DNA from: Polaribacter sejongensis
Lineage (GTDB): Bacteria; Bacteroidota; Bacteroidia; Flavobacteriales; Flavobacteriaceae
Assembly: GCF_038024065.1 (NCBI RefSeq)
Contig: NZ_CP150667.1
Span: 930,001-994,000 of the forward strand
DNA length: 64,000 nt
Direction: 5' to 3'
Part shown: positions 42,986-52,462 of the stretch, in pieces
Numbering within the stretch: position 1 is the stretch's first letter
Layout of the letters: each line of letters begins with the position of its first letter
Notes under the pieces: generated by a model
The model's input: only the letters and a program-made list of their open reading frames with translations
Database searches by the model: none
What the model was told of the DNA's origin: nothing
Made by a program: the position numbers and the translations under genes

Positions 42986-43756
42986 CTAACTTAAAAAACT
43001 CGTTAACGGACTACTTGCAATGGCCATTTCGCTTCTCGGAGCTAACTTTGCTTCGTATGCCATTCTACCTGCTTCCACTGCCATTTTAAATGCTTTTGCC
43101 ATCGCAACTGGGGTTTGAGAAACTGCAATCGCTGTATTTACCAAAACAGCATCTGCGCCTAATTCCATCGCATACGCTGCGTGAGACGGCGCTCCAATAC
43201 CCGCATCTACAATTACCGGCACGTTAGATTGCTCAATAATAATTTCCAAAAAATCTACCGTTTTTAAACCTTTGTTACTTCCTATTGGTGCTCCTAATGG
43301 CATTACACATTGCACGCCAACCTCTTCTAAACGCTTACACAAAACTGGGTCTGCATGAATATATGGCATCACTACAAAACCTAATTTCACTAATTCTTCT
43401 GCCGCTTTTAAAGTTTCTATTGGGTCTGGTAATAAATATCTTGGATCTGGATGAATTTCTAATTTTACCCAATTGGTTTCTAAAGCTTCTCTAGATAATT
43501 CGGCCGCAAAAACAGCTTCTTTGGCTGTTCTTACTCCAGAAGTATTTGGCAATAAATTAATATGATTATGATTCAAATGCGATAAAATATCATCTTCCTC
43601 ATTCGCAACATCTACTCTTTTTAAAGCCACTGTTATCAACTCACTTTCGGAGGCCAATAAAGCTTCTTTCATTAAGTGAGATGAACTAAACTTCCCTGTT
43701 CCTGTAAATAAACGAGAGGTAAATTCTTTGTCTGCTATTTTTAATTTTTGACTCAT
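42986..43756 (-). CDS. thiG: Thiazole synthase ThiG
   Basis: 256 residues from [12 protein letters not shown]; the longer frame from 43792 adds an unlikely 12-residue leader. It is a TIM barrel with 'FTGTGKFSS', '[11 protein letters not shown]' (Schiff-base Lys), '[14 protein letters not shown]', '[19 protein letters not shown]', '[12 protein letters not shown]', '[20 protein letters not shown]' and 'NTAIA'. It condenses deoxyxylulose phosphate, ThiS thiocarboxylate and 2-iminoacetate into the thiazole phosphate. It lies between thiE and thiH, with 105 bp of AT-rich spacer upstream. Confidence 0.96.
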   Translation of the reverse strand: MSQKLKIADKEFTSRLFTGTGKFSSSHLMKEALLASESELITVALKRVDVANEEDDILSHLNHNHINLLPNTSGVRTAKEAVFAAELSREALETNWVKLEIHPDPRYLLPDPIETLKAAEELVKLGFVVMPYIHADPVLCKRLEEVGVQCVMPLGAPIGSNKGLKTVDFLEIIIEQSNVPVIVDAGIGAPSHAAYAMELGADAVLVNTAIAVSQTPVAMAKAFKMAVEAGRMAYEAKLAPRSEMAIASSPLTSFLS

Positions 43757-43861
43757 TTTATGTTTTTTTTGATTTGACATCACGTCGAGCAAAGTTTAAA
43801 CCCAGTTCATTTTATAAAATTCCTAACCTATAAACCTTGCTCTAGTTGATATCTCTCTTTC

Positions 43862-44467
43862 TCAATTTAAAATTTCTTGAAATTCAGCAATACTGCTAAC
43901 TTCTTTTGTTATTTCTCCAGAAACTGCGATTCCGTAAATTCCTGTGTTTATTATTTCAGGAACATCTTTTAATGTAATTCCGCCTATTGCAATAATTAGA
44001 GTTTCGGTTTGTAGTTCTTCTAATATTTTTCTGTAGCCTAAAACACCTAAAACCGGACTTAAATTCTTTTTTGTTTCTGTAAACTGGTAAGGTCCCAAAC
44101 CAATATAATCTACTTTTTTGTCAAGTAAACTGTTACAATCTTCAGCTGTATTTGCAGTTCCCCCAATTATAAAAGAAACTCCTAAATACGCACGAACCAC
44201 TAACGGACATTCATCATTCTTTCCTAAATGTACTCCGTCTGCTTTTACAGATTTCGCAATTTTGTAGTGATCGTTTATAATAAGTTTAGCTTTAAAACTA
44301 TTTGTTATTTCTCTTGCTTTATTAGCGGTTTCTAAAATAATTTCAGCATCAAAATTTTTTAAACGTAATTGCACCCATTCTGCTCCTGCTACACATGCTT
44401 TTTGTATGTTTTCTAAATGTTGTTCTGGCGTTTTTCCTTGTGATATATATTGTAATTTACTTATCAT
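43862..44467 (-). CDS. thiE: Thiamine phosphate synthase ThiE
   Basis: A 201-residue TIM barrel with the ThiE motifs 'WVQLRLKNF' (pyrophosphate/pyrimidine site), 'KLIINDHYKIAKSVKADGVH', 'HLGKNDE', 'GGTANTAED' and 'VDYIGLGPYQFTETK', then 'IAIGGITLKDVPEII'. It joins hydroxymethylpyrimidine pyrophosphate to thiazole phosphate. It overlaps thiD by 4 bp. This is the canonical copy; the other ThiE-like protein in the operon (45382) has altered active-site residues. Confidence 0.94.
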   Translation of the reverse strand: MISKLQYISQGKTPEQHLENIQKACVAGAEWVQLRLKNFDAEIILETANKAREITNSFKAKLIINDHYKIAKSVKADGVHLGKNDECPLVVRAYLGVSFIIGGTANTAEDCNSLLDKKVDYIGLGPYQFTETKKNLSPVLGVLGYRKILEELQTETLIIAIGGITLKDVPEIINTGIYGIAVSGEITKEVSSIAEFQEILN

Positions 44468-45228
44468 TCGTTTTGATAATTATGCGTTCCTAATAAAGAT
44501 TCATTAGAAATTAAAAACTGTTCTGTATACAATTTTGTATTTCTACAAGCGTCTTCTAAAGGAATCTCTTTTACTAAATTTGCCGCTAAAGCGGATGATA
44601 AAACACAACCACTTCCGTGTTTTTCATAAATGGGTTTTGTGGTGATTGGCGGAATATTCAGTTTTACAATTTTACTGTAATACACTTCGTCCCAACCTTT
44701 TTTATCCGTTCTATGTCCGCCTTTTAAGTAGATATTTGTTCTTTCTGCGATAAACTCAATGGTTTGTTCTATACTTTTATCTGGAAATAATGCTTTTATT
44801 TCATCATAATTTGGCGTGATAAAATCACAATTTTCTAATACTTTTTCAAAAGTCTCTAAATCTTGTATGCTGTGGAATTTAAAACCCGCACTTGCTTTTA
44901 AAATAGGATCCAACACTATTTTTATATTCGGATTTAACTTTTTCAAAGTCAGAATAACTTCTAACAACGTTTTCCAAGATTTAATGATTCCGATTTTTAC
45001 AACAGGAATTGAAAAGCGTTTAAATAGTTGTTGTACTTGACTTAATATTACTTTTTTCTTGATCCAAACACAATCTGTAAATTCAATATCATTCTGAACC
45101 GTAACAGCAGTACACACAGATAATCCGTATAGATTATGTGCTTCAAATGTCTTCATATCTGATGTAATTCCCGCTCCACTCGACGGATCTAAACCTGCTA
45201 TTGTTAGTATGTAGTTTTTTTGATTCAA
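44464..45228 (-). CDS. thiD: Hydroxymethylpyrimidine (phosphate) kinase ThiD
   Basis: A 254-residue ribokinase-fold kinase: 'TIAGLDPSSGAGITSDMKTF' (pyrimidine site), 'VCTAVTVQND', 'VKIGIIKSW', 'VLDPILKASAG', 'ITPNYDEIKALFP', 'YLKGGHR' and the catalytic-loop 'KHGSGCVLSSALAANL'. It phosphorylates HMP and HMP-P to supply ThiE. It is coupled to thiE by a 4-bp overlap. 'KASAG' replaces the more common 'atSG' variant and 'DEVYYS' precedes the lid, both within family range. Confidence 0.94.
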   Translation of the reverse strand: MNQKNYILTIAGLDPSSGAGITSDMKTFEAHNLYGLSVCTAVTVQNDIEFTDCVWIKKKVILSQVQQLFKRFSIPVVKIGIIKSWKTLLEVILTLKKLNPNIKIVLDPILKASAGFKFHSIQDLETFEKVLENCDFITPNYDEIKALFPDKSIEQTIEFIAERTNIYLKGGHRTDKKGWDEVYYSKIVKLNIPPITTKPIYEKHGSGCVLSSALAANLVKEIPLEDACRNTKLYTEQFLISNESLLGTHNYQNE

Positions 45229-45276
45229 ATTTTTATTTCGCTTTAGTTCTTAAATAATTTCGTTTATTGCAAACAT

Positions 45277-45331
45277 GTTCTCGATACATTTTTATTCCGT
45301 TACCACTTCATAAAAACACTCGAACTGACAG
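45277..45331. repeat. Interspersed repeat, inverted partner of 46030-46083
   Basis: This 55-bp segment (GTTCTCGATACATTTTTATTCC onward to GAACTGACAG) is the reverse complement, with a few differences, of 46030-46083. It sits in the 153-bp gap downstream of the TenI-like gene. The ends GTTCTCG and CGAAC give it a palindromic look typical of flavobacterial interspersed elements. Confidence 0.75.
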
Positions 45332-45381
45332 GAGTTTTCTTTATAATTCTTGACTACCTTCGAACAGACAAACAGAAATCA

Positions 45382-45984
45382 TTAGTTTGCTGTACATACT
45401 TGATAAGCACGTTTTATATTGATAAAACTCTCAACCGGGTTTTCGGCATTCCAAACGCCACCTAAAACACCAATTCCTTTAAAACCTAATTCTATAGTTT
45501 GCGCTATGGTTTCTGTATTAATTCCGCCCATTCCAATAATGGTTTTATTGATATGATTTACATCAAAACCTTTGCCTTCATATCCTTCTTTAGAAATAGA
45601 AGAAAAAACAGGACTCAATAAATGATAATCGAATTCGAAATAACAATCTTTTAAAACTTTCGGTTCATGAAAAGAAGAACTAATTGTTTTACCATATAAG
45701 TTTAGATTTTTAAAATATTCACTTGGATCATCGATATGATCTATTCTTTTTTGTTCCTGAAAATGGATTCCTTTTAAATTGAACTCGTTTATCAATTCAT
45801 GATGATAATGCACTACAATTCTATTGTGAAATTCTTTATCTATCTGGTTTAAATAAACAACGTGTTCTTCGTAATTTTTATCTGGTTTTCTAAAATGATA
45901 AAACATTAAACCTTCTTCAAATAATTGATTTAGGATTTCTATTTCGTTTGGAATATCTTTTTCTGGTGCTATAAGAATTATCAT
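45382..45984 (-). CDS. tenI: Divergent ThiE/TenI-like protein
   Basis: A 200-residue TIM barrel related to ThiE but changed at the ThiE signature sites: 'FYHFRKPDK' in place of QLR.K, and 'HYHHELINEFNLKGIHF' in place of the NDH..A..ADGVHLG block. It keeps 'SSSFHEPK', where TenI thiazole tautomerase has its catalytic His, and 'IIGMGGINTETI' in the phosphate site. That makes a TenI-like tautomerase (aromatising the ThiG product) more likely than a second synthase. It lies between thiC and thiD and is flanked by inverted repeats at 45277 and 46030. Confidence 0.7.
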   Translation of the reverse strand: MIILIAPEKDIPNEIEILNQLFEEGLMFYHFRKPDKNYEEHVVYLNQIDKEFHNRIVVHYHHELINEFNLKGIHFQEQKRIDHIDDPSEYFKNLNLYGKTISSSFHEPKVLKDCYFEFDYHLLSPVFSSISKEGYEGKGFDVNHINKTIIGMGGINTETIAQTIELGFKGIGVLGGVWNAENPVESFINIKRAYQVCTAN

Positions 45985-46029
45985 AGTAATATGTTATTTT
46001 GAGTTAGGGATTGCAGTGGCATCCTTTTG

Positions 46030-46131
46030 CTGTCAGTTCGAGTGAATTTATGCAGTGTAACGGAATAAATTTGTATCGAGAACCAGCAAAAGATATAACG
46101 GAAAGCCCGCCCACGCTTTTTTTAGCGTGGG
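46030..46131. repeat. Interspersed repeat plus GC-rich hairpin upstream of the TenI-like gene
   Basis: 46030-46083 is the inverted partner of 45277-45331. Just beyond it, CCCACGCT-TTTTTT-AGCGTGGG (46110-46131) is a perfect GC-rich hairpin without a following T run, so it is more REP-like than a terminator. Both lie in the 162-bp gap after thiC and could protect or process the operon mRNA. Confidence 0.7.
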
Positions 46132-46146
46132 AACTCCCCAATTATT

Positions 46147-48015
<1,869 letters not shown>

Positions 48016-48055
48016 TTAGATCAATTAAATAGTTCGTTTTTTAATAGTCTAATTA

Positions 48056-48259
48056 CTAACCTCCTTGAGTGGATTTAATAATTAAAACTTCATCACTATT
48101 TTGAAGTAACCGCAAAGACCAATCTCTTTTTTTAACGACGCTGCCATTTATAGCAACAGCAATTCCGTTCGTTTTTATTTCTAAAAAACGAATTAATTGT
48201 GCAACCGCTAAATTTTCTGAAAATTGATGATTTTCTTGGTTTACTTTTATAGTAATCAT
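48056..48259 (-). CDS. thiS: Sulfur carrier protein ThiS
   Basis: A 67-residue ubiquitin-like protein ending in the essential Gly-Gly ('IIKSTQGG'), with 'AVAINGSVVKKRDW' in the middle as usual for ThiS. The C-terminal Gly is adenylated by ThiF and thiocarboxylated to donate sulfur to ThiG. It is the first gene after the riboswitch. Length and tail leave little doubt. Confidence 0.95.
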   Translation of the reverse strand: MITIKVNQENHQFSENLAVAQLIRFLEIKTNGIAVAINGSVVKKRDWSLRLLQNSDEVLIIKSTQGG

Positions 48260-48317
48260 ATTTTATAAATATTTACTGTAAACCAAAGAGAGCTAGTTAT
48301 GGATAACTAAATCTAAG

Positions 48318-48400
48318 CAACTTTTTCCTACGTTGGTATTAACCAAATCAGGTTCTAAGGATTTTTCTCAAACTAATTTAATAGCTACTCCTAAAGTTTA
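48318..48400 (-). promoter_or_regulatory. TPP riboswitch controlling the thiamine operon
   Basis: Read on the minus strand, the conserved thi-box core ACCTGATTTGGTTAATACC and then AACGTAGGAA are present at about 48353-48326. They are preceded by the TTGAGA half (usual CTGAGA) and GGAGTAGC near the 5' end (about 48391). This matches the TPP aptamer, which folds when thiamine pyrophosphate is abundant and shuts off the downstream genes. About 60 nt separate the core from the thiS ATG, with no clear U-run terminator, so control is probably at translation initiation. Confidence 0.93.
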
Positions 48401-48405
48401 CTCTA

Positions 48406-48413
48406 CAAATGTA
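48406..48413 (-). promoter_or_regulatory. -7 element of the thiamine operon promoter
   Basis: TACATTTG on the minus strand fits TAxxTTTG and ends just before the riboswitch 5' end, as expected for a transcript beginning near 48399. The -33 position reads TTAA instead of TTTG. Confidence 0.6.
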
Positions 48414-48489
48414 TTGTATTATTTCTTGATAATTAAATTTTAAGTCCTTTTAATTACAACTATAAAATAATCAACTAGATAACAACAGG

Positions 48490-48795
48490 TTAAGAAGATT
48501 CTGTTTTATCATTAGGCAAATCATCTTGAAATGCAGATGGTAAAATATCTGGAATTAATTTGATTAAAAGTGGTAATAACAAAGCACCTCCAGGAAGTAA
48601 AAATACAGCCAAAGCAGGTATAGCTTTGCATATATCTAATAACTGTATTTTAATTTTTTCCTTTTCTACAGGTGTTAAATTAGAATGTGTAGCTTTTTTA
48701 ATTAAGAAAACAGCTTCTTTACTTTGCCTTAATTCTTGAGCAAGCCTTAACTTATTTCTATAAATTAATAATTTTATTTCTTCAATGCTGGTCAT
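48490..48795 (-). CDS. LETM1-like domain protein
   Basis: A 101-residue protein. The helical N-terminal half ('EEIKLLIYRNKLRLAQELRQ') is followed by a hydrophobic 'AIPALAVFLLPGGALLLPLL' and 'LIPDILPSAFQDD', which matches the core of LETM1-like sequences (PGG..LLP......P..LPS.F). Eukaryotic LETM1 is a mitochondrial ion-exchange or ribosome-binding protein. The role of small bacterial versions is unknown. Its ATG overlaps the stop of the proline dehydrogenase gene (TAATG), so translation is coupled. Confidence 0.78.
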   Translation of the reverse strand: MTSIEEIKLLIYRNKLRLAQELRQSKEAVFLIKKATHSNLTPVEKEKIKIQLLDICKAIPALAVFLLPGGALLLPLLIKLIPDILPSAFQDDLPNDKTESS

Positions 48796-49958
48796 TATAA
48801 TTTTCTTCTCTTTCTTTCTGTTTTTAACAGATTTAACTCCCTACTTGTTTGTCCGGCTACAGAGGTGTTTTCTTCTGCTCTTCTTATCAAGTAAGGCATA
48901 ACGTCTCTAACAGGTCCAAAAGGTAAGTATTTTGCCACATTATAACCTTGATTGGCTAAATTATAGCTAATATGATCACTCATACCAAATAATTGTCCAA
49001 ACCATAAGCGGTTATCATTTTCTTTAATGTTATGTTTTTTTGCTAAATCCATTAATAAATAAGAGCTATCTTCATTATGAGTTCCTGCAAATAAAGCCAT
49101 TTTAGGCTGTTCCATCATGTAATTAATAGCAGCATCATAATTGATATCTGTAGCTTGTTTGTCTGCACATATTGGAGAAGCATAGCCTTTTTCTTCTGCT
49201 CTTTCTCGTTCTTTTTCCATATAAGCACCTCTAACAACTTTCATTCCTATATAAAAATCTTTTTCTTTTGCTTTCGCATGCAATGTTTTTAGATAGTCCA
49301 TCCTGTCGTGTTTGTACATTTGTAATGTATTAAAAACGATGGCTTTTTCTTTATTATACGTCTCCATTAACTCTTCTATCAATTCGTCTGCAGCTTTTTG
49401 CATCCAGCTTTCTTCTGCATCTATTAATAAAGGAACATCTTTCTGAATGGCAACTTTACAAACTTTATGAAAACGAGCTTCTACTCTATTCCATTCTTCT
49501 TCTTCTTTTTGAGTTAAGGTTTTTTCTTCGGATATTTTTTGATACAATTCAAAACGACCAAATCCAGATGGTTTAAAAACCGCATACGGAATGGACTGTT
49601 TTTCTTCACAGAAATTAATAATTTTTAATATTTTTTCTAAAGCACCATCAAAACTAACTTCTTGGTCTTGCCCTTCAACAGAATAATCTAATACACTATG
49701 TACATTTCCGTTATTATACATATTATCTATAATCGGCATGCAATCTTCTTCCGTTACGCCTCCACAAAAATGATCGAAAACAGTAGAACGTATTAAGCCT
49801 TCTACAGGCAAATGTACCTTTAATGCAAAATTTGTAACAGCACTACCAATTCTAACCATCGGCTCGTTCTGTATCATTCTAAACAAAAAATAAGCTCTTT
49901 CTAATTGAGAATCTGTTTTTAAAGAAAAGGCAATTTTAGTATTGTCAAAAATATTCAT
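48795..49958 (-). CDS. Proline dehydrogenase
   Basis: 387 residues from MNIFDNTKIAF; a 24-residue upstream extension in frame is unlikely to be real. It is an FAD-binding TIM barrel of the monofunctional PRODH type, with 'AVFKPSGFGRF', 'LLIDAEESWMQ', 'VFNTLQMYKHDRMDYL', 'GMKVVRGAYMEKERERAEEK' and 'LFAGTHNEDSS'. The C-terminal signature is 'GQLFGMSDHISYNLA' and 'KYLPFGPVRDVMPYLIRRA'. It oxidises proline to pyrroline-5-carboxylate and passes electrons to quinone. It is divergent from aroB with an 88-bp shared promoter gap. Confidence 0.93.
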   Translation of the reverse strand: MNIFDNTKIAFSLKTDSQLERAYFLFRMIQNEPMVRIGSAVTNFALKVHLPVEGLIRSTVFDHFCGGVTEEDCMPIIDNMYNNGNVHSVLDYSVEGQDQEVSFDGALEKILKIINFCEEKQSIPYAVFKPSGFGRFELYQKISEEKTLTQKEEEEWNRVEARFHKVCKVAIQKDVPLLIDAEESWMQKAADELIEELMETYNKEKAIVFNTLQMYKHDRMDYLKTLHAKAKEKDFYIGMKVVRGAYMEKERERAEEKGYASPICADKQATDINYDAAINYMMEQPKMALFAGTHNEDSSYLLMDLAKKHNIKENDNRLWFGQLFGMSDHISYNLANQGYNVAKYLPFGPVRDVMPYLIRRAEENTSVAGQTSRELNLLKTERKRRKL

Positions 49959-50046
49959 ACTATATCGATTTAGTAAAACAAATATAGTATTTGAATGGCA
50001 ATAATTGAATAATTTATTTTTAATTTGCACACTTAATAATTTACCT

Positions 50047-51105
50047 ATGAAATCTATTAAAGCAGTAACATATCCTGTTCATTTTCAAGACAAAGCCTAC
50101 AAAGAGCTTTCTAATTTAATTACAACGAATAACTATTCTACGCTCTTTATTTTGGTTGATGAGAATACAATGGAACATTGTTATCCTAAATTTATACCTA
50201 ATTTAGAAACAGACAAACGCATTGAAGTTATAGAAATTGAGTCTGGAGAAATCAATAAAAACTTAGAAACCTGTGTTGGCGTTTGGAATGTAATTACAGA
50301 GTTAGGTGGAGATAGAAAAAGTTTAATTATTACTTTAGGTGGTGGTGTTATTACAGATTTAGGTGGTTTTGTTGCTTCGTGTTTTAAACGCGGAATTGAC
50401 TTTGTAAATATTCCTACTACGTTATTATCTATGGTTGATGCTTCTGTTGGAGGAAAAACAGGTGTTGATTTAGGCGTACTAAAAAATCAGATTGGATTGT
50501 TTGCAAATCCAGAAATGGTAATTGTAGACACTGAGTATTTAACGACCGTTACAGACAGAGAAATTAAATCTGGAACTGCAGAAATACTTAAATATGGTAT
50601 TACTTACGACCTTAAATTATTTAATGAAATAAAAGACAATAAAGAATTAGTTATAAGTGATTTAATACATCGATCTATAGAGATAAAAAACGAAGTTGTT
50701 TTACAAGATCCTAAAGAACAAAGCTTACGTAAAATTTTAAATTTTGGTCATACTTTAGGTCATGCTATTGAGTCTTTTTACCTAGAATCTGAAGACAAAG
50801 AAAACCTTACGCATGGTGAAGCAATTGCTATTGGGATGGTTTGTGAGTGTTTTATGTCGGCTAAATTGTTAGGATTCCCAACCGAAAAAGTAAACGAAGT
50901 AAAAGAAATTGTTTTATCTATTTACAACAGAACAACTCTTTTAAAAGAAGATTTTTCTGCAATTATGGAATTGCTAAAACACGATAAGAAAAACGTAAAC
51001 GGACAAGTAAATTTTGTTTTATTAAACGATTATCAAGACTATAAAATAGATTGTAAAGTTCCTGAAGAATTGATTGTGGAGAGTATGGAGTTTTATAATA
51101 AATAA
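50047..51105 (+). CDS. aroB: 3-dehydroquinate synthase AroB
   Basis: 352 residues from MKSIKAVTYPVHF, chosen over an in-frame ATG 42 bp upstream. It shows the NAD-binding 'LIITLGGGVITDLGGFVAS' and 'NIPTTLLSMVDASVGGKTGVD', then 'GTAEILKYG', the zinc ligands in 'ILNFGHTLGHAIES' and 'LTHGEAIAIGM', and 'HDKKNVNG'. It converts DAHP to 3-dehydroquinate, step two of the shikimate pathway. It stands alone, divergent from the proline dehydrogenase gene and followed by a terminator. Confidence 0.96.
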   Translation: MKSIKAVTYPVHFQDKAYKELSNLITTNNYSTLFILVDENTMEHCYPKFIPNLETDKRIEVIEIESGEINKNLETCVGVWNVITELGGDRKSLIITLGGGVITDLGGFVASCFKRGIDFVNIPTTLLSMVDASVGGKTGVDLGVLKNQIGLFANPEMVIVDTEYLTTVTDREIKSGTAEILKYGITYDLKLFNEIKDNKELVISDLIHRSIEIKNEVVLQDPKEQSLRKILNFGHTLGHAIESFYLESEDKENLTHGEAIAIGMVCECFMSAKLLGFPTEKVNEVKEIVLSIYNRTTLLKEDFSAIMELLKHDKKNVNGQVNFVLLNDYQDYKIDCKVPEELIVESMEFYNK

Positions 51106-51151
51106 AACTATTAGAGATTGCTTCGCTTATAGAAATAAGAATCAAGATATT

Positions 51152-51190
51152 AAAAAGACCTTTCAACTTAAAAAAATGAAAGGTCTTTTT
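51152..51190 (+). terminator. Terminator of aroB
   Basis: AAAAAGACCTTTCA and TGAAAGGTCTTTTT form a 13-bp stem with a 12-nt loop and T run, 46 bp after the stop. Confidence 0.85.
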
Positions 51191-51220
51191 AATTTTTATT
51201 ATATTTATTGAAAATACAAA

Positions 51221-52345
51221 ATGAAAATAAATTTCAAGAAATCACAAATTATAATATTAATTATCAATGTTTTTTTAGGAGCATCTACTCACTCTCAATG
51301 GAGATATCCAAATTATCAAGAAATAAAAAATGATATAGTAATTACCTACAAAGTAGAATATGAAAATGAGCTTTCTGATGCACAAAAAAAATCTTCACGA
51401 TTTAAAAAAGAAATAATTGTTTTTTTCAATCAGAATAAACTTATAGAAAAAACAACTAAAAATACTGTAGGCTACGAAACATACTACTTATACGATTATG
51501 ACAAAGAGAAAATTTATAGTTGTTATAAAAGTCAAGTTAAGAAAGAAGCAATTGTTAAAGACTTTTTAATACCAAAGAAGAAACCAACTAAAATAATTAA
51601 CGCTCCTAAAAAGTTACTTGGTTTTAATACAGATGTTTACACTATTCCTTTAGGTGAAGCCACTAAAGAAATAATTACAACTAAAGATATTTGTTTACGA
51701 TATAATAAATTATTTAATGTTGAAGGTTTTTTGCTAAAATACTCTTCTAAAGACAAAAAATTAGGAAATTATACAGTTACAGCTACAAAAATAGATTACA
51801 CAACTTTACCAGAAGAAACTTATAGTTTAAAAGGTTTTTTAATAAGAACAGATGAAGAACATAAAAAGTATACCTCTGATAGAACCATTAAAAGAGAAAA
51901 GATAAAAGAAAAATCTGTAAACAAAATAAATAAAAAAGCACCATCTTATAGTTTAAAAACAATATCTGGAAAAAAATATAAAAGCAATAAACAAAATGGA
52001 AAAATAATTATTTTTACTTTTATGTACCTTAATAGTGATGCTAGTAGAAAGCAAATTCCACAATTAAATAAATTGAAAGATGCATTTAAAAATAAAGATG
52101 TAGAATTTATTGCTGCGTTTTTAGATCCTGAATATAAAATTAAAAAGTTTCTAAAAACATTTCCTTTTAATTATGAAATTACAGAAGATGCTTCATGGCT
52201 TGCAAAAAAGTTTGATGTTGATTTATTTCCTACAAATGTTATTATAGATGCTAAAGGAAAATATCAATATTATAAAACAAGCTATAAATCTGATATGTTT
52301 GAGTCGTTGTCTTTTAATATTGAGAAACTTTTAAATGATGAATAA
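51221..52345 (+). CDS. GLPGLI-like plus TlpA-like protein with SxxS in place of CxxC
   Basis: A 374-residue protein with a signal peptide ('LGASTHSQW', cut near 27). Residues about 30-215 resemble a GLPGLI-type secreted domain ('NDIVITYKVEYENE', 'YETYYLYDYDKEK', 'ICLRYNKLFNVEGFLLKY'). Residues about 235-374 are a TlpA/AhpC-like thioredoxin fold ('APSYSLKTISGKKY', 'KIIIFTFMYL', 'KKFDVDLFPTNVIIDAKG'). Where TlpA has WCxPC, this reads N-S-D-A-S followed by RKQIPQL, so both catalytic Cys are Ser (272 and 275). It cannot act as a disulfide reductase through that site; a binding or structural role is more likely. Confidence 0.82.
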   Translation: MKINFKKSQIIILIINVFLGASTHSQWRYPNYQEIKNDIVITYKVEYENELSDAQKKSSRFKKEIIVFFNQNKLIEKTTKNTVGYETYYLYDYDKEKIYSCYKSQVKKEAIVKDFLIPKKKPTKIINAPKKLLGFNTDVYTIPLGEATKEIITTKDICLRYNKLFNVEGFLLKYSSKDKKLGNYTVTATKIDYTTLPEETYSLKGFLIRTDEEHKKYTSDRTIKREKIKEKSVNKINKKAPSYSLKTISGKKYKSNKQNGKIIIFTFMYLNSDASRKQIPQLNKLKDAFKNKDVEFIAAFLDPEYKIKKFLKTFPFNYEITEDASWLAKKFDVDLFPTNVIIDAKGKYQYYKTSYKSDMFESLSFNIEKLLNDE

Positions 52346-52403
52346 TCAAGCTTAATACGAAAGTTTCACTAACAATTTTGACTTTTACATCATAATTTAA
52401 ATT

Positions 52404-52441
52404 AAAAAAAGTCCCTTCAGGTTTTTAAAACCTGAAGGGAC
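52404..52441 (-). terminator. Terminator of the TonB-dependent receptor gene
   Basis: GTCCCTTCAGGTTT / AAACCTGAAGGGAC is a perfect 14-bp stem; read on the minus strand it runs into seven T. It also lies past the plus-strand gene ending at 52345. Confidence 0.88.
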
Positions 52442-52462
52442 TACATATGTATAATCTATTCC

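Noticed and set aside
46110..46131. GC-rich hairpin after thiC as a terminator
   Set aside because: There is no T run on either side, and downstream thiamine genes need read-through from the riboswitch promoter. It is treated as a repeat-associated hairpin.
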